This document shows, in pieces, positions 55,388 through 63,352 of a stretch of DNA of 64,000 bases; the first letter of the stretch is position 1; each line of letters opens with the position of its first letter. The stretch covers positions 583,856 through 647,855 of the forward strand of contig NZ_JACBFS010000002.1 in NCBI RefSeq assembly GCF_022138605.1. Reading direction: 5' to 3'. This stretch comes from Xanthobacter sp. NM-25. Its GTDB lineage: Bacteria; Pseudomonadota; Alphaproteobacteria; Rhizobiales; Xanthobacteraceae. The notes under the pieces were generated by a model that worked only from the letters and a program-made list of their open reading frames with translations, was not told the DNA's origin and did not search any database. The position numbers were made by a program, and so were the translations under genes.

Positions 55388-55729
55388 CTAGCTGCCGGTG
55401 GTCAGCGAGGTCAGCGGCACGAACGCGGGCTTGGGGCCGGGCACCGGCTCGCGGTTTGGATCGTGCTCCTTCAGCACCTTGAACACCCGTTCCGCCATGG
55501 GATTGGACTTGATGAAGTCCTGATAGGCCTGCGCCAGCATGGATTGCGCGGCGGTGAAGATCTCTTCGTCGCTCTGCCCCTCGAAATCCGCGGAGACCAG
55601 ATACTGTCCCATCCGCCGCAGGATATGCAGGCGCAGAACCTGGAGCACCTCCGGCTGATAATCCACCTGCAGCGTGGAGAAAAACTCTTCCGCGCTGGAG
55701 AGTGACTTCAAGGTTTCGAGAACCGACAT
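55388..55729 (-). CDS. nifW: Nitrogenase-stabilizing/protective protein NifW
   Basis: A 113-residue NifW. The family pattern is visible: LKSLSSAEEFF near residue 5, then VDYQPEVLQVLRLHILRRM, and a YQDFIKSNPMAERVFKVL stretch toward the end. NifW associates with the MoFe protein and helps its maturation or protection from oxygen. The ATG at 55729 is preferred because GGAGG stands five bases before it; a GTG four codons earlier overlaps that element. It is the last gene of the nifV-cysE-nifW set. Confidence 0.93.
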   Translation of the reverse strand: MSVLETLKSLSSAEEFFSTLQVDYQPEVLQVLRLHILRRMGQYLVSADFEGQSDEEIFTAAQSMLAQAYQDFIKSNPMAERVFKVLKEHDPNREPVPGPKPAFVPLTSLTTGS

Positions 55730-55777
55730 TTCAACCTCCACTCCACGTGTGTCCCATCCCCGTGCCCGGCGGCCCGC

Positions 55778-56560
55778 TCAGGCCGCCTCGTCGGCGGTGG
55801 CGTTGCGGCCGCGCTGCATTTCGCCCTGCAGGTGAGACAGGCGCGCCTCCAGAAATTCGATGCGGTCGAGCAGCGATACGATGGCTTCCCCCACCGGATC
55901 GGGCATCAGGTGATGCTCCAGATCGATCCGCCCATCACCCAGCCGGCGGCGATCGGACAGGGGCTTCACCACCCGCCCGGGAATGCCCACCACCGTCATC
56001 GCCGGCGGCACATCGTCGATGACCACGGAATTGGCCCCCACCCGGCAGCCCGCGCCGATGGTGATGGGCCCGAGGATCTTCGCGCCGGCCCCCACCAGCA
56101 CACCATCGCGCAGGGTGGGATGGCGCTTGCCGGCGGTCCATGAGGTACCGCCCAGGGTCACCCCGTGATACAGGGTCACGTCGTCGCCGATCTCGGCGGT
56201 TTCCCCCACCACCACGCCGGCGCCGTGATCGATGAAGAAGCGCCGGCCGATGGTGGCCCCGGGGTGGATGTCCACATTGGTCAGCAGCCGGCCGAGCCAG
56301 GACAGGAACCGGGCCGGGAACTTCACCCCACGGCGCCACAGCCGGCTCGCCAGCCGATGCCAGATCACCGCGTGGACGCCGGGATAGGTGAGGATGATCT
56401 CGAAGGTGTTGCGCGCGGCCGGATCCCGCGAGCGAACGCAGGCGACGTCCTCCCGGATCAGGCTCCACAGCGAAGGCCGGGTGGCGGGGGCCTCCGCGGG
56501 GCGCGCGGCCGCGGCCTCAGCTCTGCCCTTGGTGCCGGTGCGCAGGCGTCCCATGATCAT
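55778..56560 (-). CDS. cysE: Serine O-acetyltransferase (nif-linked CysE/NifP)
   Basis: A 260-residue left-handed beta-helix acetyltransferase with hexapeptide repeats in the middle (IHPGATIGRRFFIDHG, then HGVTLGGT, about residues 97-140). It makes O-acetylserine for cysteine synthesis. In nif clusters this gene (nifP) boosts cysteine supply for iron-sulfur and cofactor assembly. The N-terminal 27 residues are Ala-rich and variable. Its ATG overlaps the nifV stop by one base. Confidence 0.92.
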   Translation of the reverse strand: MIMGRLRTGTKGRAEAAAARPAEAPATRPSLWSLIREDVACVRSRDPAARNTFEIILTYPGVHAVIWHRLASRLWRRGVKFPARFLSWLGRLLTNVDIHPGATIGRRFFIDHGAGVVVGETAEIGDDVTLYHGVTLGGTSWTAGKRHPTLRDGVLVGAGAKILGPITIGAGCRVGANSVVIDDVPPAMTVVGIPGRVVKPLSDRRRLGDGRIDLEHHLMPDPVGEAIVSLLDRIEFLEARLSHLQGEMQRGRNATADEAA

Positions 56561-57810
56561 CAGCAGGCTCCCATCACGCTCATATGCCGGCGACGCAGAG
56601 CGTCCTCAGCAAAGCTCTCGTCGTAGAACCGGCGCAGCGCGTCGGGCGGCACGTTCTGCTTGGTGCGGGTGGCGTAGTCCTTCACCCGCGCCAGGATCGC
56701 GCGGCCCCGCGCCTCGTCGACGCTGAGGCCCTGGTCGGACAGCGCCTTGTTCACCGCGGCAAGGCCGGAATGCTTGCCCAGCACCAGCACGTGCTTGCGG
56801 CCTAGCAGGTCGGGATTGAGCGCCTCATAGGTGGCGCGGTCCTTGAGCAGGCCCGACACGTGGATGCCGGATTCGTGGGTGAACACGTCCTCGCCGACGA
56901 TCGCCTTGGTGCGCGGCATTGGCCGGCCGGCCGCGTCCATCACCCGCTGCGCCAGGGGCCGCAGGGACCGCAGGGCGATGCCGGTCTCGGCCCGAGCCGT
57001 CTGCATGAGAGCGACCGCCACCTCTTCCAGCGCCGCATTGCCGGCCCGCTCACCCAGCCCGGTGACGGTGACGCTGGCATGGCGCGCGCCGCCCATCACC
57101 GCCGCCAGGGTGTTGGCGGTGGCGAGGCCGAGGTCGTCATGGGCGTGGAACTCCACCTCCAGGTCGGTGGCATTGGCCACCCGGCGCACCAGGGCATAAG
57201 TGGAGAAGGGATCCAGAACCCCCAGCGTGTCGGCGAGGCGGATGCGGAAGGCGCCCACATCGCGGGCCGCTTCCGCCACCTGGCACAGGAAATCGGGATC
57301 GGCGCGCGAGGCGTCCTCGCACCCCACCGCGACGGTGAAGCCGATCTTGCGGGCCAGCGCCACCACGTGGCGCAGCGCCCCCAGGGCCCATTCGCGATCC
57401 TTGCCGAGCTTGCCCTGCAACTGCCGGTCGGACGTGGGAATGGACAGGTTCACGGCGGTGACCCCCGCCGCCACCGCGGCCAGAAGGTCCTCTTCGCTCA
57501 TGCGGCACCAGGCGACCACCCGCATGGGCAGCTTCAGCGAGGCGATGGAGCGCAGCGTCTCGATCTCCTCATCGCCCATGGCCGGCGTGCCGGCTTCGAT
57601 CTCGGGCACCCCCGCCGCCGCCAGGGCCTCGGCGATCTCGATCTTCTCCCGCCGGGTGAAGGCCACGCCGGGCGCCTGCTCGCCATCGCGCAGGGTGGTG
57701 TCGTTCAGGAACACGGTGCGGGCCGGCTTCGACCGTGCACCGGCGGCGCCACCCTCCGGTGCCGCGCGCCCGGAACGTCCCGAGACGGTCGATGGTGACT
57801 TCGCAAGCAT
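56560..57810 (-). CDS. nifV: Homocitrate synthase
   Basis: A 416-residue alpha-isopropylmalate/homocitrate synthase family enzyme. Visible: NDTTLRDGEQAPGVAF (about residues 36-51), the metal-binding HAHDDLGLA, and GEDVFTHESGIHVSGLL. Homocitrate from acetyl-CoA and 2-oxoglutarate is the organic acid of the FeMo cofactor. The start at 57810 has GGAAGGGG upstream; the first 30 residues are a non-conserved extension. It is preceded on the same strand by the HesB-like gene and probably shares its sigma-54 promoter. Confidence 0.95.
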   Translation of the reverse strand: MLAKSPSTVSGRSGRAAPEGGAAGARSKPARTVFLNDTTLRDGEQAPGVAFTRREKIEIAEALAAAGVPEIEAGTPAMGDEEIETLRSIASLKLPMRVVAWCRMSEEDLLAAVAAGVTAVNLSIPTSDRQLQGKLGKDREWALGALRHVVALARKIGFTVAVGCEDASRADPDFLCQVAEAARDVGAFRIRLADTLGVLDPFSTYALVRRVANATDLEVEFHAHDDLGLATANTLAAVMGGARHASVTVTGLGERAGNAALEEVAVALMQTARAETGIALRSLRPLAQRVMDAAGRPMPRTKAIVGEDVFTHESGIHVSGLLKDRATYEALNPDLLGRKHVLVLGKHSGLAAVNKALSDQGLSVDEARGRAILARVKDYATRTKQNVPPDALRRFYDESFAEDALRRRHMSVMGAC

Positions 57811-57996
57811 GGGCCCCTTCCAATCTGCCAGCCCTGTGGCGATGAAAAGCACCGGCGACGATGCGTCGGTTGCGACAGCTTCAGACGAAAACCCTTGAGA
57901 CAAAAACCTTTGCGACGGCTGCGCTCCCCCCACCCATGCGGCGACGGAACGCCGCGCGACGCCGGCAACCGGACAGGAGCGGGAACGCGCCGGCCA

Positions 57997-58302
57997 TCAG
58001 CACACACCGGCGCCGCGCGCAGCGTGATCCGCCCCCACCACGAAACGGGGCACGCCCGGCGCGGTGACGAAATCGATCCGCAGCCCCTCGACAGAGCGAT
58101 GGCTGACGCCATCAAGAAGAAGCCGCACGCCGGACCGCTCGAGCACCACATCGCCGTGGCGGGCCACATCGAGATGGATCATGACCGTGAGCACCGCATC
58201 GTCATCCGCATGCGCCACCAGCCGCAGGCCGTGCGCCGCCGGCCCCGCCGCGCTCATCGCCGCCCGGACCGCCAGAGCCGCATCTGTCGAAAGCGAGACC
58301 AT
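57997..58302 (-). CDS. HesB/IscA-like protein without the cluster-binding cysteines
   Basis: A 101-residue protein that follows the A-type carrier plan: an N-terminal STDAALAVRAAM helix, then a beta segment with GLRLVA, and the block VVLERSGVRLLLDGVSHRSVEGLRIDFV (written here in outline). The Cys that normally lies in the CSG motif is absent and the C-terminal CGC motif is missing; only one Cys, the last residue, remains. So iron-sulfur carrying in the usual way is unlikely, and a scaffold or partner role is more probable. The start at 58302 is an ATG; a GTG one codon earlier is the alternative. It is first behind a sigma-54 promoter and NifA site. Confidence 0.65.
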   Translation of the reverse strand: MVSLSTDAALAVRAAMSAAGPAAHGLRLVAHADDDAVLTVMIHLDVARHGDVVLERSGVRLLLDGVSHRSVEGLRIDFVTAPGVPRFVVGADHAARGAGVC

Positions 58303-58394
58303 CACGCGATCACCCCGACACCTTCAGAGGTCGCGCCGCTGCCGGCGCGTGAGGCCCCCACCGTGCGGATGGGCAACCCTTCGGCTTCTCTAAA

Positions 58395-58410
58395 AGCAAG
58401 CGGCGGGCCA
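58395..58410 (-). promoter_or_regulatory. Sigma-54 promoter of the HesB-like/nifV operon
   Basis: On the minus strand the element reads TGGCCCGCCGCTTGCT, with GG and GC ten bases apart as required and TTGCTTT at -12. The predicted start of transcription lies about 80 bases before the first gene. A NifA-type site is 44 bases further upstream. Confidence 0.75.
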
Positions 58411-58453
58411 AACAGACAACACATTGTTTTCATTCAAAAACACCCCCCTTCCG

Positions 58454-58469
58454 TGTCGCAAACGCGACA
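58454..58469. promoter_or_regulatory. NifA upstream activator site
   Basis: TGTCGCAAACGCGACA is a TGT-N10-ACA element with perfect dyad symmetry (TGTCGC / GCGACA). It lies in the right range upstream of the sigma-54 promoter reading toward the HesB-like gene. mop reads the other way from this gap, but no sigma-54 promoter was found for it. Confidence 0.75.
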
Positions 58470-58637
58470 GGAGCAAGGGGCGGGCGGGGCTTTCGAGAGG
58501 TTCGCGACAGGGCCATTACGGCGTCGCCTCCGGAAAACTCCGCAGGCGGCGCGGCGCTGTTGCGCGTTTCAATACTGTATCCAAATAGATATAAGAAGTG
58601 ACCCGACGTTGCGTCGGGGTCATTGGGGAGACCGGTT

Positions 58638-58844
58638 ATGCAGATCAGCGCGCGCAATCAGCTGAAGGGCAAGATCGTGGAGGTCCATGAGGGCCCGATC
58701 TCTGGCACTGTCAGCATCGACATCGGCGGCGGGCACATCCTGTTTGCCCACATCACTGAACAGTCGGTCAAGGAAATGGGCCTCAAGGTCGGCGACGAGG
58801 TCACCGCCTTCATCAAGTCGTCCAACATCCTGGTCGGCAAATAA
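58638..58844 (+). CDS. mop: Molybdenum-pterin/molybdate-binding protein (Mop, molbindin)
   Basis: A 68-residue single TOBE-domain protein, the standard molbindin size. The SARNQLKGKIVEVHEGPI opening and the final VGDEVTAFIKSSNILVGK-type block are typical. Molbindins assemble into hexamers that store molybdate. The start at 58638 has GGGGAG nine bases upstream; a TTG five codons earlier is unlikely. Location inside the nif region suggests supply of molybdenum for the FeMo cofactor. Confidence 0.93.
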   Translation: MQISARNQLKGKIVEVHEGPISGTVSIDIGGGHILFAHITEQSVKEMGLKVGDEVTAFIKSSNILVGK

Positions 58845-58872
58845 GCGTCGACAAGTGAGCGTCGACAAGTGA
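58845..58872. repeat. 14-bp tandem duplication after mop
   Basis: Two exact copies of GCGTCGACAAGTGA stand directly after the mop stop codon. Confidence 0.8.
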
Positions 58873-58878
58873 GCGATG

Positions 58879-58902
58879 GGTGGCCGGCGTCGGCTGGCCA
58901 CC
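58879..58902. terminator. Weak hairpin between mop and modD
   Basis: GGTGGCC and GGCCACC are separated by ten bases between the converging mop and modD genes. There is no T-run, so terminator function is a guess. Confidence 0.45.
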
Positions 58903-58941
58903 TGTCCCGGCCTCATCCGCGACGGGGCGCGAACCGCGCGA

Positions 58942-59781
58942 TCACAGCGGATCGATGGTGACCTTCACATCCGCGGGCTTCGCCCAATAGGGCGCCGAGG
59001 TCACTAGAATGTGGGCGCCCGCGGCGGCATAGGCGGCTGCGTTGTGGACATTGACTCCGCCGGCCGCCGCCACCCGCGCCCCGCTGCCCACCTCCGCCAC
59101 GAGCGCCACCACGGCGGCAATCTCATCGGGCGTCATCTTCTCGCACTGGAGCACATCGGGGTCCGCCGGCAGCACCGCGCGCACGGCATCAAGGCCCTTG
59201 ACCTCCACCACCACCTTCTTCTCCGGCATGGCCTGCCGCAGCGCCGCGATCCGAGCCACCGGCTCGGCGAGGAAGGCGCGGTGCTCCGGAAACACCAGAA
59301 GCGTCTCGGAGAGCCCCAGCCGATGGGGGAATGCCCCGCCGGCGCGAATGGCGGCGATCATCTGCGCCTTGGCCCCCGGCAAGGTCTTGCGCGTGGTCAC
59401 CACCGCCACCTGCGGGGCCACCGCCCGGGCCGCGGCGATCAGATCGGCCGTGGCGGTGGCGATGCCGGAGAGATATTCCACCAGGGTCTGCGACACCTTC
59501 CAGGCGGTGAACACGCCACCGGCCGCGCCTTCCGCAGAAAGGATGGCGCCCCCGGCGGCCACCCGCGCCCCCGACGGCGCAAGAACCGTGGCTTCAACCC
59601 CACACCGGCTGAACAGGGCCTGCGCCACCTCGGTGCCGCACACGGTGGCATCGGCCCGCATGGACATGTGCACGCGCGCCGGCGCGGCGGCGATGCCCAG
59701 GGCATCGGTGGTGAGATCGCCGTGAGGCACATCCTCGGCCAGCAGCGCATCGAGCATGGCCTCGGTCCACCATCTGTGCAT
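58942..59781 (-). CDS. modD: ModD, NadC-like phosphoribosyltransferase family protein
   Basis: A 279-residue protein of the quinolinate/nicotinate phosphoribosyltransferase fold. It has the HGDLTTDAL opening, TRKTLPGAK, HRLGLSETLLVFPEH and a VEVKGLDAV segment. ModD is a family member regularly found with molybdate genes; its reaction is not established. The start at 59781 follows a GGGGGA element and fits the family's N-terminus. It converges with mop and probably has a promoter in the 139-base gap following the rhodanese-ankyrin gene. Confidence 0.88.
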   Translation of the reverse strand: MHRWWTEAMLDALLAEDVPHGDLTTDALGIAAAPARVHMSMRADATVCGTEVAQALFSRCGVEATVLAPSGARVAAGGAILSAEGAAGGVFTAWKVSQTLVEYLSGIATATADLIAAARAVAPQVAVVTTRKTLPGAKAQMIAAIRAGGAFPHRLGLSETLLVFPEHRAFLAEPVARIAALRQAMPEKKVVVEVKGLDAVRAVLPADPDVLQCEKMTPDEIAAVVALVAEVGSGARVAAAGGVNVHNAAAYAAAGAHILVTSAPYWAKPADVKVTIDPL

Positions 59782-59920
59782 CGCAATCCCCCGCCCGCAG
59801 GTGCCGCCGCTGATCATCGTTGAATACAGCTTCGCGACTATGGGGTGCGCGGACTGCGTCGTCCACCACGCGCGCCGCGGCCGATGCGCCCGCCGGGCCC
59901 ACGCGAAAGGACGGCCCGGC

Positions 59921-60724
59921 TCAGGAGACGGTGCTGGCGCGCGGTGCGCCGGAGCGGGCGGCCCGCCGCAGCAGATCGAGGCATTCGCGGGTGGCCGCCA
60001 GATCCAGCGCGGAAAAACCATCCAGCGTTTCCGGCAGCGGGTCGGCCCCCAGCGCCAACAGGCGTTCCACCACCGGCGCCTTGCCGGCGGACGCCGCATA
60101 CATCAGCGCCGTGGCGCCATTGTCGTTGCGATTGTCGATGTCGATGCCGGCGGCCGCCAGCCGATCCAGAATGCCGAGGTGGTTGCCCACGCAGGCCAGC
60201 CACAGCGCCGTGTTGCCATCGGTGTTGCGCGCATTGAGCCGGACGCCGGCGGCGATCAGCGCTTCGACGATGCCTTCCAACCCCTCGCGCGCCGCCTTCA
60301 TCAGCGGCGTCATGCCATTGTCTACCGCCATATCGACGCCATCGGCGGCGAAGCCCTGCCCCACCAGCCAGGCGGCGAGGCTGGCCCCGGGCAGGGCGCT
60401 CGACACCTGCGCCTGCTCCCAGCTCGTCCACGCCTCATAGCCCCCATCGAGGCTATAGACCTCCTTGAAGCCGAAATCCGACAAGGTCTGCGCAAATTCA
60501 CGGCTGGCGTGGCCGTGATAGCAATAGATGAGCACCGGCGTGGTCTTGGCAGTACCGCCGATGATCTCGGACAGGCCGGAGAAGGTGACGTGACGCGCCC
60601 GGTCCATGTGCGCCGCGCCGAAGGCGTCGGCCGCCCGCACATCGAGCAGCACGGTGCGGGCATCCTTCACCAGCGCATCCGCCTCCTTCACGCCGATGCA
60701 ACGAAAAGCCGTGCGCTCCCTCAT
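59921..60724 (-). CDS. Rhodanese-ankyrin fusion protein
   Basis: A 267-residue protein with an N-terminal rhodanese domain (about residues 8-103) holding the persulfide Cys in CYHGHAS (about residue 68). A C-terminal half of three to four ankyrin repeats follows (about 135-255, with NGMTPLMKAAREG, DGNTALWLACVG, NGATALMYAASAG). It may deliver sulfur to a partner held by the ankyrin part. The ATG has GAGGAGG upstream and starts ten bases after the SagB-type gene, so it is in the same operon, which lies under the nif-type promoter. Confidence 0.85.
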   Translation of the reverse strand: MRERTAFRCIGVKEADALVKDARTVLLDVRAADAFGAAHMDRARHVTFSGLSEIIGGTAKTTPVLIYCYHGHASREFAQTLSDFGFKEVYSLDGGYEAWTSWEQAQVSSALPGASLAAWLVGQGFAADGVDMAVDNGMTPLMKAAREGLEGIVEALIAAGVRLNARNTDGNTALWLACVGNHLGILDRLAAAGIDIDNRNDNGATALMYAASAGKAPVVERLLALGADPLPETLDGFSALDLAATRECLDLLRRAARSGAPRASTVS

Positions 60725-60734
60725 CTCAGCCTCC

Positions 60735-62387
60735 TCACGCCGTCCGGTCCGGATAGGCCGGAGACGACACGATGCGGGCGTCGGTCATGGGACGCCCCAC
60801 GGTGAAGTGATACATGGACTGGAAGACGCGCCCCTCCAGGCCCAGAAGGCGATGCAGATCGTCGTCGAAATAGCAACCGATGCCGGTGCCGCCGAGGCCG
60901 GCCGCCGTCGCCTCCAGATAGAGGACCTGGCCGAGCAGGCCAGCCTCCCAGAACAGCTGGCGATAGCGCCACGCCCCCTCCTCCAGCGCCGTCCCGAAGG
61001 CGGCGATAAAGCCGACGGAAAAGCAGCTGTCCCCGGCAATGGCCTGATGGCAGCTCAGGGTGCGGATGACGCCGCGGCTGTCGGTGCGGGCGAGGCGATA
61101 GAGCGGCAGGTGGGCCGGGCAGCCCTCCGGCTTCGTCCACTCGAAATCATCACGCAGCGCCGCCCGCAGCGGCGCCTCCATCTCCGGCGCACGCGGCAGC
61201 GCATAGACGCCGGTGTCCACCCCCTCCACCTTGTGCACGAACAGCACCGGATGGAGGGATGGCGGGACATCCCACACATCGAACGGCACGGCCTGCGGGC
61301 GCAGCAACAGGGCATCCAGCAGCGACCAGAAGGTCGCCTGGGGCATGTGATATTTGGCGTCGAAGCGCTGAGCGCTGCGCCGGCCGCGAATGATCTCCAC
61401 GACCCGCCCCGTTGCATCAGACCGGCGTGGCGGATAGGTCGGCAGCACCATCGGCGCGCGCGCGACCGACGCGCCCCGACGCACGGTGGCGCGCGCCACC
61501 TCGTCGATCACCGGCCAACGATACATGGGGTGGCGATCGAGCACATTGGCCGCCCCCACCCAGCCTTCCGCCAGGAGCGTCGGCAGCGGGACCGTGACGC
61601 CTTCACCCGGCGCCACATCCACCGCCAGCAGCAGCTCGGGCTCCTCGCGCTCGGCGCCGGCGAAATCCGCCGCCCGGTCAAGACCCAACAGGGCTGCGAG
61701 CCCGGCGCTGTCGAGGTCCTCCACCAGCCGCACCCGCCAGCCGAGGGCGGCTGCCGCATAACGGAACGCGGCCAGCGCATGCCCGGTATCGAGCTGGCAA
61801 TAGCGGAAGGCCCGCTCGCCATATTTCCACGCCTCGCGCCACTGGATGGAGCTGAGTCCGATCCACAGGCCGGCCGGCGCGTCCGCCCCTGCATCCGCGC
61901 TTAGACAGCGCAGCTCCAGCGCGTGGTCGCGGCTCACATAATGATACAGCCCGTTCGCCAGCGCCGGCACATGGACCGCCAGAACATAAGCTTCGGTGGG
62001 GTGGAGGTTGCCGCTGGAAGGATTGCAGCGCACCGCCCAGCGGTCGGGCCCCAGCTCCTTCCAGGCGGACAGGCCCATGGAGAGTTCCAGCAGTGTCGCC
62101 ACCGCGCCCAGAGTCAGCGGCGCCGGCGGCACGGCGCCCGGCGTCGCCAGGGCCGAGAAGGGCGTTTCGAGCCCGTCCGCCAGCAGCGGTAGCTCGGTCC
62201 GCATACAGCCGGCGAAGGTGCGGAACGGATCGGGCTGCATGTCCCAATCCAGGGTTTCCGGGCCCGCCGCATAGCGCTTCAAGCCGTGCTTGGTGCGCTC
62301 GTGATAGGCGATCGCCACATCCACCGGTGTCACGGCCGGGGCCGCCGCGACGTTCATCGCTGCGGGTGTCATGGCTGCGGGGTTCAT
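60735..62387 (-). CDS. SagB/ThcOx-type FMN oxidoreductase, tandem nitroreductase domains
   Basis: A 550-residue protein with two nitroreductase-fold halves. The first (about residues 30-270) has the SagB-type NPSSGNLHPTEAYVLAV; the second (about 330-530) ends with GIGCYFDDDLHRLLGL. SagB-type enzymes use FMN to oxidise azolines in peptide natural products, but no cyclodehydratase (SagC/D) or precursor gene is here. The start overlaps the NifO stop (ATGA); two further ATGs follow in a 15-base repeat, so the exact start is uncertain. A role in redox support of nitrogenase or cofactor chemistry is inference. Confidence 0.8.
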   Translation of the reverse strand: MNPAAMTPAAMNVAAAPAVTPVDVAIAYHERTKHGLKRYAAGPETLDWDMQPDPFRTFAGCMRTELPLLADGLETPFSALATPGAVPPAPLTLGAVATLLELSMGLSAWKELGPDRWAVRCNPSSGNLHPTEAYVLAVHVPALANGLYHYVSRDHALELRCLSADAGADAPAGLWIGLSSIQWREAWKYGERAFRYCQLDTGHALAAFRYAAAALGWRVRLVEDLDSAGLAALLGLDRAADFAGAEREEPELLLAVDVAPGEGVTVPLPTLLAEGWVGAANVLDRHPMYRWPVIDEVARATVRRGASVARAPMVLPTYPPRRSDATGRVVEIIRGRRSAQRFDAKYHMPQATFWSLLDALLLRPQAVPFDVWDVPPSLHPVLFVHKVEGVDTGVYALPRAPEMEAPLRAALRDDFEWTKPEGCPAHLPLYRLARTDSRGVIRTLSCHQAIAGDSCFSVGFIAAFGTALEEGAWRYRQLFWEAGLLGQVLYLEATAAGLGGTGIGCYFDDDLHRLLGLEGRVFQSMYHFTVGRPMTDARIVSSPAYPDRTA

Positions 62388-62815
62388 GGCTGCGGGATCG
62401 CCGTCGGGTCGGGACAGGCCCCCTCGGTGGCGCGCGAGCAGCCTTGCGGCAGCACGCTGGCATTGTCCGCGGCCAGCAGCGACAGCACCGGCTCCCGATC
62501 GAAGCCCGCGCAGCGCGCGCCGTCCACTTCCACCAGCGGGCGGCGGATCAGGATGGGCTGCTCCACCATCAGCGCCAGCGCCGCGTCCGCTGTCATGGCG
62601 GCGGGATCCACCCCCCCGGATTTCACCGCCGGCGCCGCCGGATTGAACCAGCTCGCCACCGGCGTCGGGCCGAAGAAGGAGGCCAGACGCTCCACCGTCC
62701 ACGGCTCCGCCAGGAGGCTCTTCACCTCCAGCGCGTGCCCGGCATTGGCGAGCATCAGCTTCTGCCGGGCGTTGGTGCCGCAGCCGGGCTTTTCATAAAA
62801 GATGACGCGCGCCAC
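62384..62815 (-). CDS. nifO: NifO-like, ArsC-related nitrogenase-associated protein
   Basis: A 143-residue thioredoxin-fold protein of the ArsC group. It starts ARVIFYEKPGCGTN with the single active Cys at residue 12, and keeps the LIRRPLVEVDG segment of ArsC/Spx proteins. It matches the nitrogenase-associated NifO type known from Azotobacter. The start is a GTG nine bases past the stop of the pseudo-receiver gene. The C-terminus overlaps the SagB-type gene by four bases. Confidence 0.82.
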   Translation of the reverse strand: MARVIFYEKPGCGTNARQKLMLANAGHALEVKSLLAEPWTVERLASFFGPTPVASWFNPAAPAVKSGGVDPAAMTADAALALMVEQPILIRRPLVEVDGARCAGFDREPVLSLLAADNASVLPQGCSRATEGACPDPTAIPQP

Positions 62816-62824
62816 GCCGCACCC

Positions 62825-63259
62825 CTATTTCATCACCGAGAGCTGAACCAGCGGCGCGGCGCCGCCGCGGCCGAGCACCGTATCCACCTTCTTGCGCACC
62901 GCCTCCAGGGTCAGCGGCTTCACCACCGCGCCGGCGGCGCCGGCCTTCATGCCGCCCACGGCCACCGCCTCGTCCGCCTTCTCGCAGACGATGAGGATGC
63001 GCACATTGGGGAACTTCTCCTTCATCTCGGCGATGATCCCGTTGCCGCGGCTCTTGAGATAGCCCACCCCCAGCAGCACCACGTGGGGCATCAGCCAGCC
63101 GGTGCCCTTCTCATAGGCTTCCTCGGGGGTCGCCAGCTCATGGGTCTCGATCTCGTCATGCAGCATGAACTGCAGGGCAGCGCGGGTGATCTCGTCCTCG
63201 TCCACCACGAACACACGCCGCTGGTCGACCGCCTTGGAAGTCTCAACGCCGATCTGCAT
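62825..63259 (-). CDS. CheY-like pseudo-receiver protein
   Basis: A 144-residue single receiver domain. The acidic pair is in VVDEDE (residues 19-21), and Lys114 in VVKPL is in place. The phospho-acceptor Asp is replaced by Gly64 in VVLLGVGYL, and Cys92 stands where Thr/Ser is normal. It therefore cannot be phosphorylated in the usual way and probably works as a fixed protein-protein switch or adaptor. The start at 63259 has GAGGGA upstream. It is first in the minus-strand nif-linked operon with a sigma-54 promoter, divergent from nifH. Confidence 0.8.
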   Translation of the reverse strand: MQIGVETSKAVDQRRVFVVDEDEITRAALQFMLHDEIETHELATPEEAYEKGTGWLMPHVVLLGVGYLKSRGNGIIAEMKEKFPNVRILIVCEKADEAVAVGGMKAGAAGAVVKPLTLEAVRKKVDTVLGRGGAAPLVQLSVMK

Positions 63260-63336
63260 CTGGTCCCTCGCTTCAATCCCCCGGAAACCCTGCCGCGACC
63301 CGCAAGGCGCAGACGCCCGCCGCACGCGGCGTTCTC

Positions 63337-63352
63337 AGCAAAGCAAATTCCA
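63337..63352 (-). promoter_or_regulatory. Candidate sigma-54 promoter for the pseudo-receiver operon
   Basis: On the minus strand it reads TGGAATTTGCTTTGCT, with GG and GC ten bases apart and TTTGCT at -12. The -24 CAC is not conserved. A second overlapping candidate (63341-63357) shares the area. The predicted start of transcription is about 65 bases before the gene. Confidence 0.5.

Noticed and set aside
54749..55705. Plus-strand frame reading through both tandem arrays with Lys/Gly/Pro pentapeptides
   Set aside because: Composition comes from the DNA repeats; there is no ribosome binding site or domain, and it runs antisense into nifW.
58423..58443. TGT...ACA in the AT-rich patch near the mop/HesB-like gap as a second NifA site
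   Set aside because: The spacer is 12 bases rather than 10.
58540..58575. GC-rich TTGC stretch upstream of mop as a sigma-54 promoter
   Set aside because: GG and GC are not ten bases apart, so it does not meet the spacing requirement.
59783..59798. GG-N10-GC pattern on the minus strand just before modD
   Set aside because: It overlaps the ribosome binding site and would start transcription inside the gene, so it cannot be the modD promoter.
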